A stretch of 64,000 nt of DNA, from contig NC_133102.1 of NCBI RefSeq assembly GCF_022965805.1, positions 6,394,885 to 6,458,884 on the forward strand, in the 5' to 3' direction. The position numbers were made by a program, and so were the translations under genes. The DNA is from Primulina eburnea. Lineage: Eukaryota > Streptophyta > Magnoliopsida > Lamiales > Gesneriaceae. Positions 22,473 through 34,573 of this stretch are shown in pieces. The notes under the pieces are model-generated. The model saw only the letters and a list, made by a program, of their open reading frames with translations. It was not told where the DNA came from and ran no database searches. Numbering within the stretch: the stretch's first letter is position 1; each line of letters starts with the position of its first letter.

Positions 22473-22823
22473 TGTTGGGTGCAACAATTGTCCTTGCTTG
22501 GTAGAGCGATCGAACCATGGTGCTTGTGCTGCTGTGCGGTTTAAAAGATTTGAGTTGCACCATTACTACTAGCTATAACTTTTGGTAAAGCGGTAAGTAC
22601 TCGGTCCTACAATTGGTAATCAGAGCCAAGGTCATGGGTTCGATTCCCATTGATTGCAAGGAGTGCAATTATTGGAAGGGAGATTGTTGGGTGCAATAAT
22701 TGTCCTTGCTTGGTAGAGCGATCGAACCATGGTGTTTGTGCTGCTGTGCGGTTTAAAAGATTTGAGTTGCACCATTACCACTAGCTATAGCTTTTGGTAA
22801 AGCGGTAAGCACTCGGTCCTACA
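22473..22823 (+). mobile_element. TRIM retrotransposon, 351 bp, complete with target duplication
   Basis: Two 139-bp direct LTRs (22473-22611 and 22685-22823) start TGTTGGGTGCAA and end GGTCCTACA. They differ at about five positions (some 3-4%). The 73-bp interior begins ATTGGTAATCAGAGCC, a near match to the primer-binding site for initiator Met tRNA, and ends with the purine tract GGAAGGGAGA just before the right LTR. TAAAT flanks both sides exactly (22468-22472, 22824-22828), the 5-bp duplication of an LTR element. There is no coding capacity, as for TRIMs, so it must have been moved by another element. The interior also contains GGGTTCGATTCCCA, a tRNA T-arm-like stretch. Confidence 0.92.
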
Positions 22824-22883
22824 TAAATATTCATTAAAAAAATTAAAACTAAATTATATATTTAGAGAAAAACATATTATTCT

Positions 22884-23065
22884 AGGTCTTTTGTGAGACG
22901 GTCTTACGAATCTTTATCTGTGAGACGGGTCAACCCTATCGATATTTACAATAAAAAGTAATACTTTTAGCATAAAAAATTATATTTTTTCATTAATGAC
23001 TCAAATAAAGAATCTGTCTCATAAAATACGACACATGAGACCGTTCACACAAGTTTTTGTCTTAT
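22884..23065. mobile_element. GAGACGGTCTC MITE copy
   Basis: It runs from GGTCTTTTGTGAGACGGTC through GTGAGACGGGTCAACCC to ACAAGTTTTTGTC. It lies between the TRIM and the foldback element, inside what may be an older shared repeat. Confidence 0.75.
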
Positions 23066-23599
23066 TCTTATTAAAATGTATAATTTTATTCTTATAAATA
23101 AATTTAATAAAAAAAATATATTAAAGTGTAAAATCTATAAATTAAATATCAAAACTATTTTTAATCTAAAACTAACTCGTGAACCTATTAGCGAACATAT
23201 TTTACGAGCTAACAAACAAAATATTATATCAAATCAAATTTTGAAAGCTCAAGGACTGCTTATGAAATGACTGAAAATGAAATTCATATGTTCATTGACA
23301 TGATGAAAAAGAAGAAAAATATTGTGATTAATAAAACGGTAAATTACCCAAAAATACCTCTGTCAATGTTTTCATTAAAATTCAGTACCTAGCAACTATT
23401 TTTTAGAAATCAGTACCTGACAAATCTATACATTTAGTTTTAGCTACCCATTAAACAAACTTTACATTTTTACCCTTTATTATTTAAATAAATATATTAT
23501 TTTATCCACCAAAATTATATCATTTTTCTCCATTTAAAATATAATTTTATCAAAATATTGTTTCTCAATTATCATTGAATAAAAGTAAATACTTGTTTT

Positions 23600-25330
23600 G
23601 ACATACAAAGTACCTATAATGAGGTTTCACATACTTGATTTCGCTCTTTGAATACTCTAAATATATAATAAAATACTATATTTTCGAACATTAACCGTAA
23701 ATTCAGTCATTGTTGGTATTTTCATGAAAAATGCATTAGGATGACTTATTCTTGTCATTTTATTTTTTAAAAAAACACAGGTCATCACTCATCATGAAAT
23801 AAGATTAGGTATTTATTTTGACCAACAAAATACCTATTTTGGAGTTCCAAATGCTTGATTTTACTCTTTGAATACTCCAAATGTATAAGAAAATACTGGA
23901 TCTTCGAGCTATCACAATAAATTCAATAAAGTTGGTATTTTCATTGAAAATGCATTAAGATGGCTTATTCATGTCATCTAAATTTTGAAAAAACACAGTT
24001 TCTCACTCATTGTTGAATTAGAAAAATTAGTTATTTTGATCAATAAAATACCTATTTTCGGTTTTCAAATATTTGATGTGACTATTTGAATACTTCAATT
24101 ATGTAAGAAAATACTTAAGTTTCAAGTAATATTAAGTGACTTTTGATTGTGTCATTTGTGAAGTTAAAATGTGATACTTAAATTGGTACAAAGAGTATGT
24201 AATTAGAGTATATAAATACATTATTTTACCTCGTAAATACTCATATCCAATTATTTGATGATGCCGAAATATAATTTGAAGTTAATATTAAGTGACACCG
24301 ATGATGATTTTCGTGAAGCAAAAATGTGATACCTAAATTAATACAAATAATACATATTTCTAGTTCATAAACACTTGATTTTACCTTTTAAATACTCAAA
24401 TTCGATTGAGTATGTCAAAATATATAATTTAAAGATAATATTGAAAATTTTTTTATGATAAGATTTTTGAATAAAAAACGCGCTACCTAAAATTGGTACA
24501 AATAGTATCTATTTTGATTTCACATATACTTGATTTTACCATTTTAAGACTCAATTTTGATTATTTCGGGATATAGAAAAATATAGTTAGTAATATTGAG
24601 TGACTTTTGATGTGTCATTTATGAAGTTAATAAAATGTGATACCTAAATTAGTACAAAAAATATATAATTCGAGTCTACCAATACTTTATTTTACTTCCT
24701 AAATGAGAAGTATTTTAATTTGAGTTTGCAAATACTTGATTTCGTAAATGAGATACTCACAATATGTATTAAAATACTGGATATTCAAATAAGCAATGTA
24801 AGTTCATAAAGTGTTGGTATGTTTATGGAAGATATATTTGGATGACATATTCATCTCATTTAATAATTAAAAATAAATAAATTCATGATTCTCAACTAAG
24901 CATGAAAATTTTAAAGTACTTAGTTTTACTTGAGAAGTACCTAATTTAAGTTTGCAAATACTTGATTCGTAAATGAGATACTCATAATATGTATTAAAAT
25001 ACTATATATTCGAATATGCAACGTAAGTTCACCAAATATTGATATTTCTATGGAATAAGCATTTGGATGACATATTCATATCATTTAATATTTTTTCTGT
25101 AAAAGAAAAAATAAATTCCCAACTAAGCATAAATATTTTAAAGTATTTGCTTTTATTTGAGAAGTACCTAATTTGATATTGCAAATATTTAATTTGGTAC
25201 ATAAGATACTCATAATATGTAATAGAATGCTGAATATTCGAATATATAATATAAGCTCATCAAGTGTTTATCTTTCCTTGGAATATGCATTTGGATGACA
25301 TATTCATCTCATTTAAAGAAAAAAATACTA
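23600..25330 (+). repeat. Left-arm tandem array of the foldback element
   Basis: Diverged units each containing CTTGATTTTACTCTTTGAAT, AATACTGGATATTCGAA-like sequence, TTGGTATTTTCATGGAAA and GATGACATATTCATCTCATT. Units are less alike here than in the right arm, suggesting this arm is older or has not been homogenised. Confidence 0.7.
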
Positions 25331-25839
25331 ATAAATATAATGAATAATTACCAATAAGTATTATGTCAAATAAGTATAATTGTCAAATAAGTCATTCAAT
25401 AAATATAAAAAAGTATTGTCAATTAATATTTATGAGTATTTTATAAATAATTGATCCAAGAATCGATAGATATGCTTCAAGTACAAACTTCAAGCTCATT
25501 TACGAACTATGTTTATAATGCATCTCTCGATTAGTCCATGATGAATAATGAACTATGTTTATTTATTTAAATGATATGAATAAGTATACTAATGAATTTT
25601 CCATGGAAAGATTGCATATTCAAATATCCAGTATTTTAATGCATATTGTGAGTATCTTATTTACGAAATCAAGTATTTGCAAACTCAAATTAGGTACTTC
25701 TTTAGTAAAACTAAGTACTTTAAAATTTTCATGCTTATTTGAGAATTTTTTGGCCAAAAAAATATTAAATAAGATGAATATGTAATCCATGCTTAGTGAT
25801 CGATCAAAACTTTCATTGTAAAATTCTTAGTAAAAATTA

Positions 25840-26480
25840 ATAATATTCAAGCTCGAAATAATCGCAAGTACACGATGTCAAGTAATAATATAGTTATGGG
25901 CTTTCAATAATCGCAAGTGCACGATATCAAAATGTTCAATGCTTAGTGATTGAGCAAAACTTTCATTGTCTAAAGACTACATTTCTCAATTATTATTCTC
26001 AGTTATTCAATTTTTAGCAGCGATACTTCAGATGATTGTTTACTACTACGATTATTAAATAAAAACTCAATGAAATGGTTCAAGGATTAAATGATGCAAT
26101 AAATAAGCTAGAATGATTGATTAAACTTCAATGAGAAGTGAATTTGTTGAGAATCTCAGTTCACTTACCCCTCGCTAATCTACTCAATTCATTCGACAAT
26201 GATCTATGCTTTCGACGAGATTTCATATCCAACTGAACACGTCTTCTCAAACTATGCCAAATTAATTCAACCTAGTGAACTAATTAAATCTCTTTAATTA
26301 TTTATCGATGGTGAATTGCATATCGTTTTATTAAATCTCATAGCTTTCGACCTACTGGACTATGATTATCGACGTGTATCCGACTTCATATTTCTCTATA
26401 AATTGTAAATCCACGGATTATGCTAATCGTTTCTATCACGGGCTATTCTCTCGAATAAAATTGTCCGGAAATCTTCAAAT
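25840..26480. mobile_element. Insert at the centre of the foldback element, retrotransposon-like remnant
   Basis: This segment does not resemble the arm units. It contains ATAATCGCAAGTGCACGATA, GAGAATCTCAGTTCACTTA and TTTCGACCTACTGGACTATG, phrases that I associate with LTR-retrotransposon-derived repeats in other plant genomes (recalled, not searched). No open frame of note. Confidence 0.4.
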
Positions 26481-28890
26481 CTTCGCTCTAAACCTTTTTT
26501 ATCTTTCAAAGCTTTGTGGCTGTTGAAATGTCCTTGAACATGTAATCCAAATACATCTTGGATGGAAACACGAGCACTTGGTGAACTTACATTACATATT
26601 CGAATATCCAGTATTTTAATACTCATTATGAATATCTCATTTACCAATTAAATATTTTAAAACTGAAATTAGATATTTCGGAAGTAAAACTAAGTACTTG
26701 AAAAGGTTCAATACTTAGTTGCGAATTTGTTTTTTTTAACAATTAAAAAAACTATTAGATGAAATGAACATGTCATCCAAATGTATCTTGGATAGAAATG
26801 CGAGTACTTGGTGAACTTACATTGCATATTCGAATATCCATTATTTTAATACTCATTCTGAGTATCTCATTTAATTTTTTTAAAAATAAAAAAATAACTA
26901 AATGAAATGAACATGTAATCCAAATGCATCTTGGATTTAAATGTGAGCACTTGGTGAATTTACGTTGCATATTCGAATATCTAGTATTTTAATACTCATT
27001 CTCAGTACCTCATTTACAAAATCAAATATTTTAAAATTGAAATTATGTATTTCGCAAGTAACAAAACCAAGTACTTGAAAAAGTTTAATGATTAGTTACA
27101 AATTTATTTATTTTTTTTACAATAAAAAATAATTAAATGAAATGAACATGTCATCCAAATGCATCTTGGATGGAAATGTGAGCATTTGGTGAACTTCCGA
27201 TACATATTCTAATATCCAGTATTTTAATACTCATTCTGAGTATTTCATTTACCAAATCAAGTATTTTAAAATTGAAATTAAATATTTCGCAAATAAAACT
27301 AAGTACTTCAAAAAGTTCAATGCTTAGTTGCGAATTTGGTTTTTTACAAAAATAATTTAATGAAATGAACGTATTATTACCAAATCAAGTATTTTAAAAT
27401 TGAAAATAAGTATTTCACAAGTAAAACTAAGTATTTGAAAAAAATTCAATGCTTAGTTACGAATTTGTTTTTTAACAATAAAAAAATATAATTAAATGAA
27501 ATGAACATGTCATCCAAATGCATCTTGGACGGAAATATGAGCACTTGGTGAACTTACGTTGCATATTCGAATATCCAGTATTTTAATACTCATTCTGAGT
27601 ATTTCATTTACCAAATCAAGTATTTAAAATTGAAATTAGGTATTTCGCAAGTAAAACCAAGTACTTGAAAAAATTCAATGATTAGTTACAAATTTGCTTT
27701 TTTAAACAATAAAAAATAATTAAATGAAATGAACATTTAATCCAAATGCATCTTGGATGGAAATGTGAGCATTTGGTGAACTTACAATGCATATTCTAAT
27801 ATCCAATATTTTAATACTCATTCTGAGTATTTCATTTATCAAATCAAGTATTTTAAAATTGAAATCAGGTATTTCGCAAGTAAAATTAAGTACTTGAAAA
27901 AGTTCAATGATTAGTTACAAATTTGCTTTTTTAAACAATAAAAAAATAATTAAATGAAGTGAACATTTCATTCAAATGCATCTTGGATGGAAATGTGAGC
28001 ATTTGGTGAACTTACGATGCATATTCTAATATCCAGTATTTTAATACTCATTCTGAGTATTTCATTTATCAAATCAAGTATTTTAAAATTGAAATCAGAT
28101 AATTCACAAGTAAAATTAAGTACTTCAAAAAGTTCAATGCTTCGTTGCTAATTTGTTTATCTTTTAAAAATAAAAAATATTTAAATGAAATGTACATGTC
28201 ATCTAAATGCATCTTGAATAGAAATGCGAGCACATGGTGAACTTACATTGCCTACTAGAATATCCAGTATTTTATTAACTTTTATGAGTATCTCAATTAC
28301 CAAATCAAGTATTTAAAATTGAAATCAGGTATTTCGCAAATAAAAGTAAGTATTTCAAAATTTTCAATGCTTAGTTACGAATTTTTTAAAAAAATAATAA
28401 AAAAATAATTAAATGAAATGAACATGTCATCTAAATGCATATTGGATGAAATGCGAGCATTTGTTGAACTTACGTTGCATATTCAATTATCCAGTATTTT
28501 AATATCCATTCTGAGTATCTCATTTACCAAATCAAGTATTTTAAAATTGAAATTAGGTATTTCGCAAGTAAAACTAAATAATTGAATAAGTTCAATGCTT
28601 AGTTGCGAATTTGTTTTTTTAACAATAAAAAAATAATTAAATGAAATGAGCATGTCATCCAAATGGATCTTGGATGGATATGAGAGCATTTTGTGAACTT
28701 GCGTTGCATATTCGAATATTCAGTATTTTAATACACATTCTAAGTATTTCATTTACAAAATCAAGTATTTTAAAATTGAAATTAAGTATTTCGCAGATAA
28801 AACTAAATATTTCAAAAAGTTCAATTAGTTGCGAATTTGTTTTTTAAATAAAAAATATTTAAATTCAATTTACATGTCATCCAAATGCAT
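26480..28890 (-). repeat. Right-arm tandem array, period about 229 bp
   Basis: About ten head-to-tail units. The landmark GCATCTTGGATGGAAATG recurs near 26544, 26784, 26926, 27161, 27520, 27749, 27978, 28207, 28437 and 28667, so the last six spacings are 229-230 bp, while earlier ones are altered by deletion or partial duplication. Each unit also carries TATTCGAATATCCAGTATTT and AAATTGAAATTAGGTATTTC. These are the reverse complement of the left-arm units. Confidence 0.85.
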
Positions 28891-29325
28891 TGGGAATGAT
28901 GAGTGGAAAGTGAAGATGACCAATAGAAATATGTATTTATATCAATTTTTATTAATTAAAAGGGTAAAAAGGTAAAAATGCATAAAACATGTATTAAAAA
29001 CTAACTTGATTTTTTGTCAGGTATCAAAATATGAAAAAAAACTCCTGGGTACTGAATCTTAAATAAATCTTTGACAGATGTATTTTTCTCCAAATTGCCC
29101 TTAATAAAATATAATAAACACAAAATATCTCATTTTCTCTCTATTTTTACCTTGTTTTTACATGAGAAATAATTAAAATTTGAAAACAATATTTTTTATG
29201 TTAAGAATATGAGATCATTCTTGATTTATCATTTCAAGAAAAAAAATCTCTCTTATAATATCGAATCATGTACCGTAACTAGCAATGACATGATAATATT
29301 ACTTAATTATAAATTTAATACACAA

Positions 29326-29406
<81 letters not shown>
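29326..29406. repeat. (TA)n followed by (CA)n microsatellite
   Basis: A TA dinucleotide tract with one AATA interruption, ending in a short ACACAC run. Confidence 0.9.
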
Positions 29407-29714
29407 GCATTATAATATCACAAAATGAATCAATACCAAGTTTTTAAGATAACAAGTTGATTCAATAATTGTGAAATAAATATAAGATTTGGTGTAGGGA
29501 TTTACCCTAAATTAATGAGACTCCTCGAGATTTTCTGTGGATCGACCACTAATAATTTGGTAGATATATCTACACCGGTTGATGTGGACATATCGGCATT
29601 CAAATATATGTCAGTCATCATATTATTTTCAAACTAATAATTTGACCATCGTAAGTTCCATTTTATTTCATTGCACTTTATTTTTAAAAAAAATTTAAAT
29701 TACAATTTCTCATT

Positions 29715-29890
29715 GAGTGAGATTCATGTGAGACTATCTCACGAATCTTAATCTGTGAGACGAGTCAAACCTGCCGATATTCACAATAAATAGTAATACT
29801 CTTAGCATAAAAAGTAATATTTTTTCATTGATGATCCAGATTCGTCTCACAAATACAACCCGTGAGACCGTCTCGCACTAGTTTTTATCT
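29715..29890. mobile_element. GAGACGGTCTC MITE copy
   Basis: It starts GAGTGAGATTCATGTGAGAC and ends GTGAGACCGTCTCGCACTAG then TTTTTATC. The usual internal CTTAGCATAAAAAGTAAT is present. Confidence 0.75.
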
Positions 29891-31677
29891 TTCTCGTTTT
29901 ATATTATAAATTTAATCACTGGTTCAATAAGCATCGATTTAGCGAGAAAATTATCATTCCCTGCTAATAAGTTGCACTAAACACTTCATCATCAAGACAA
30001 CTAATCATATCGAAATTTATTCCATAGGCCTACTAAAAACATGATTGAATCTCGAAATATGTTTTGTAGATATATCCAAGGATAAAAAAGGCAAAATTTT
30101 CAACTTGTCGAGATTGTTACCAAAACAAAATCTCGAGATTGTGAGTCGAATGCTTGTTATATCAAGAATTATAGCTCATGCTAGTCTTGTCGTTTTTTCA
30201 ATCACTCTTTCAATAATCATAAACAAATTCTCTCTCGGTAGTCACATTATGTTGTAACTCAGAGAAAATTGAATACCGATATTGATCTCTATATTAATTA
30301 TAAGATCAAAATCTTTTTTTTTTAAAATGATATGGGATCCCGCAACCATTACTCTTTGGTACGTACTGGATAAATTTTCGGTCTAATGCAATAACATTAG
30401 TCTGATAAACCACATTGGAAAAAATATGTGTTATAAACTCACATGAGAAATCAAACTCCTAATCATCGACCAGGTATTCATTCACTTCACCAACTCAAAT
30501 ACTCCTTGAGGGCGATAAAAAACTGTCTTAATATAATTATAGTAAATGATATTTATACTGCTTAAATATTTCGAACCATATAATAGCCCCTGAGAGAAAT
30601 AATTGTTACATATAAACAGAGATAACATTGTCTTATATATATATCATCATTGAGGCAGCTCCCGAAGTTAGGCCCATGCTATAAAAGATTTTATAATAAT
30701 TTAACTAATTATTTTTTGTCATTAGAAAACACTTGAATCTCCAAGAGAAAGTGTCTTTTTGTGGTGGAAAAAGGTTCCTCATAATGATATGCTTATTTTG
30801 GATCACAAAGCAAAAGGCCAAGGGTCCCCATAAATTGAAATTTGAAGGTAGTAGGCATGCCGTATGAGTTAAATGGGCTCCCACATGCCATTGAAAGGGA
30901 TATTCTTACTACCATGAAGCTAATCCAACTTTAATATTCTTCATTCCATCACTAAAGATAAAAACAAGTAGTTCTATTGATAACCTATTTTGAGATCATT
31001 TTACGGTATAATTTTGTGAGACGGATATCTGAAACGACACAACTCATGCAAACATATTAATTTTTTATGTCAAATATATCACTTTTCATGAGAGATATGG
31101 ATTGGGTTGATTTATTCACGGACATAGACCTGTATAACCATCTTACAACAACTCTACATATTTACATATACGAATTCAGTTTTTAGATGGTATTAAATAT
31201 TTTAAAAATTAAACCGACTCTAAATAAAAATTGCAAGGAATTTATGATTACTAATAAAAAAAATTATATCTCCTTATGCTGTGATTATCCAAATTTAAAA
31301 CTAAATCGTTTCTTTCAAAAAAAAATTGTTAAAATTGATAATTCTTGAAACGATCTTTACTTTTTAACTTTGAAATTCTACTTAATTTTTTTATTTCCTA
31401 TTAATTCGAAACCACAATAAAAAATAACTTAACATTTTCATAGATCAAAATACTTTAACAATTTAAAACTCAAGTGCGTAAAATCCCTAAAATCGTCAAT
31501 TACCAAAATTCAACTTCCACCTTTATCATGATCAAAATTAACTTAAAAAATAAAGCATAAAATCTCTGATAAAAATTCTTAACAAAAATCTTTCAAACTT
31601 TGCCTCTCAATTTAGTGCGGAAAATAAAGTTCATCTGGAATGTACTGTTGTACTCAATCCACTCAAGCGTCAGCACC
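29891..31677. other. Gene-free AT-rich intergenic DNA
   Basis: No supportable gene. 31000-31150 carries a very decayed MITE-like piece (GTGAGACGGATATCTGAAAC). Short frames here are low-complexity. Confidence 0.5.
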
Positions 31678-31685
31678 TCCATCAA

Positions 31686-32283
31686 CAGGGGCGGAGCCAG
31701 GATCTTGGTTCAGCGTAAGCAACCATATATTATAATTAATAAAGCAAAAAAGAGAGCAATAATTAATCGACAACTAAAAACAATGTGTCATAAAGTTTGA
31801 ACACAAGTTACGCATAGCCAGTAACATTGAGAAAACGTCAGAAAAATGAGGAACAACGACGTGTACAAAATCCGAAATCAAAACAAAATATGATATAAAA
31901 TATACATTCGAAAAATAAACATTAATTCATTATCGATTGGAAAAAGCATAAAATTATAAAACAATTGAATGATCGACAAACATTGAACGAAACAACGAAC
32001 CTAAAATTCGGTAACATTTTGGATTTTTTTAGAGATTATGAAAGATTAAGCAGTAATTAAAATGAATTGGAATGATTGTTACTCAAAGTATATGACGTTT
32101 GTGACTCGAGAAAAAAAACACATACAAAAGGCTATATAGAGTGTATACTTAGATACTAATAACAAGTAAAAAAATTGAGTCTAAAATTTGGGTCTACAAA
32201 TTATTAAAAGAAAATTGGATCAGTATATATATAAACATATAAAAAAAAATTTGGCCCTACACTATATGCTGGCTCCGGCCATG
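31686..32283. mobile_element. Non-autonomous hAT-like element with 8-bp target duplication
   Basis: The left end is CAGGGGCGGAGCCAG and the right end, read inward, CATGGCCGGAGCCAG, a 15-bp inverted repeat with 12 matches. The sequence TCCATCAA flanks both sides exactly (31678-31685 and 32284-32291), the 8-bp duplication made by hAT transposases. The 598-bp interior is AT-rich and non-coding. Confidence 0.85.
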
Positions 32284-32291
32284 TCCATCAA

Positions 32292-33449
32292 TATCATCAT
32301 CACCTGCCATCATTCAAACATAGTGAATCTAATGACTCAACACGTTCTAAACATGAGTAACAAATAATACATATACAAGCACATGCATTAAAATCATACT
32401 TTTATTTAAAATAACTTTTATGCATAAATAAATCATGAATCGTAAAATCATAAATCATAAAGCTTTCATCACTTATTATTTTGGGTGAAGTTTGATCATT
32501 GAAAGTGATTAGCCTTTTTATCACATGTTCGACTGATTAGTCTTTAGCTCCACATACGCATGGGGACGGACACTAGGTACCGCCACGAAAATACGATCTT
32601 CGGGGTCCCTCTGGGGCCTTGTCTCTCATGACATTCCCATAAAATTGTAAGTTTACCGTTTCTTCTTAAAACGGATCACCCACAAATCCTCTATCATTCG
32701 TCACAATCAGTTCACATTCTTCAAAACATTTTTCTTTTTCTTTTCAAAGCATAAAATATTATGAATTTTCAAAAATAGCATTTTAACAGTAGATATCGCA
32801 TATCTTTACCATAAATTATAAAAATATCATATTTTCATCTAAATCATCATGATATATCATTTATCATGGGTTATGACCCTTCAGGACATTGCCAAGCATT
32901 TTCGTATTACCCATGTGTAAAATGATAATTTTGTCCCTAAACTTAAAATTTATCGATTTTGATTTTTTCTTACTTTTACTAACTCTAAACCACCCCAAAC
33001 ATTTATTTAAGCATAAATTAAATTTTAGATATTTTTATTTAGCTTAGATTCGAGCCTTTCGATCTAATTCCTTTATTTTTAATTCGTGGAGCGTTAAATT
33101 TCTCAATTAATTCAAACCTTAATATTTTCTTTCCAAATTTTATACATAGACTTATATGAATTCCTATTTTTATAATATTACATAATATTTTCAATAAAAT
33201 GACATGCAAGAATATTGACATATATTGTAATATTTATCAAAGTCATATTACAAAAGTCAAAACATGATATAATTATAAAAATATCATATTTGTTTCAACG
33301 ATAATCGTATGATTAAAAATTAAATAGTCAGATTTCTGTATTTTTTAATATGAATATATAACAATCTAAAATAAATTTAAATGCCACGTGCCATAATTGT
33401 TCATTTGTAATTTTTCGGTGATGTTATCATTTCGAGATCTCTTTTTTTG
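32292..33449. other. Intergenic DNA with a decayed LTR-like segment
   Basis: 32500-32900 contains CTTCGGGGTCCCTCTGGGG, CATAAATCATGAATCG-type and AAATTTATCGATTTTGA-type phrases that suggest an old LTR. No ends or coding regions could be defined. Confidence 0.35.
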
Positions 33450-33632
33450 ATAAAAACTTGTGTGAGACGATCTCACATGTCGTATTTTGTGAGACATATA
33501 TCTTATTTGAGTCATCCATAAAAAATATTACTTTTTTATGCTAAGAATATTACTTTTATTGTGAATATCAGTAAGGTTGACATGTCTCACAGATAAAGAT
33601 TCGTGATACCATCTCACAAGAGACCTACTCCG
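33450..33632. mobile_element. GAGACGGTCTC MITE copy
   Basis: It runs from GATAAAAACTTGTGTGAGAC through TATGCTAAGAATATTACTTT to CATCTCACAAGAGACCTACTC. Confidence 0.75.
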
Positions 33633-34573
33633 CCTTTTTTTCTTCATTATATCATTTGGGTATCTAATTATTTTTTTGGAAATGGTACACAGAGCAAAAA
33701 GAAAGCATTATTTTATAAAAAAATAATAATATAATGGACACGTATACGAAATTGAGAGTGGGGGAGTAAAGTTTATCAGATTGGAATGGCACGCAAAGAA
33801 ATTGAAAGAGATGTTGCAAATATATAAGGTTGTATTCGGGTGAAATATTTTTTTCCGAGATAAATATTTCATTCGACTTGATTTTGTGGGAATTTGAAAT
33901 CTATTGTATTAGTTTGTTAACAAATAAAAATATGAAGGAATGGACTCTTGAACAAATGTGATGTATTTGTTATCAGAGATTTGAAATCCTCATCGTCAAT
34001 TTATAAATAAAATATTATGTTAATTTGAGAATGTCTCATATATTTATATATGAGACGAGTCGACTTAGTCTATACTTTCAATTAAAAATATTATTATTTT
34101 TATATGTATTTTATACATAAAAAAAATATTTTTATGCATTTATATCACAAAATTGATACGTGAAATCGTCTTATAAGAGTTCTGTTGTTAATACCAACTA
34201 CAAAAGTGAAGTTTTAGTAGTAGTTGATTTTAAAATCTTATTATATAATATATAATTGAATATTATTGGATAATTTTAAATAAGTCAATTGTTATGTTTT
34301 GCATAGTTTTTTTTAATATTATATGTAAATAACATTATTCTATTATGTACACGTTTATTCTCAATTTTGTTATTTCTACTAATCTGGATTCGAATGGAAT
34401 CGAACCTATATCAAAGTCGCATTCTGAAAACGCGAGAATAAGTGATTCCGAAAAATAATAATATAATTTTAAAAATTTATTTATTATATTTGTATGATGT
34501 TCAATTTGAAAGAATTAAATTTATTTTTAAGATTATGTATCGGAGTTAGGGAACAACTCAAGGGATAGCAGCA
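33633..34573. other. Upstream region of the JmjC gene
   Basis: AT-rich, with a very decayed MITE at about 34015-34185 (GAGAATGTCTCATATATTTA, GACGAGTCGACTTAGTC). Core promoter elements for the downstream gene cannot be fixed from sequence. Confidence 0.4.

Larger units (their letters stand above)
23337..29100. mobile_element. Giant foldback (Mutator-like) element made of about 229-bp repeats
   Basis: The element is flanked by a perfect 9-bp direct duplication, TTAATAAAA, at 23328-23336 and 29101-29109, the size typical of Mutator-like elements. The left end (CGGTAAATTACC then AAAAATACCTCTGTCAA and ATTCAGTACC) and the right end read inward (GGGCAATTTGG then AAAAATACATCTGTCAA and ATTCAGTACC) form inverted repeats of about 90 bp ending near ACCTGACAAA. 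Inward of these, both arms consist of related tandem units, opposite in direction in the two arms. The centre (about 25840-26480) is unrelated sequence that looks like a retrotransposon remnant. No transposase is encoded, so it would be mobilised in trans. The arms could form a very long imperfect hairpin. Confidence 0.8.

Noticed and set aside
26480..28890. CRISPR-like array
   Set aside because: The repeat unit is about 229 bp with no short conserved repeat and unique spacers, and the sequence is a plant nuclear genome.
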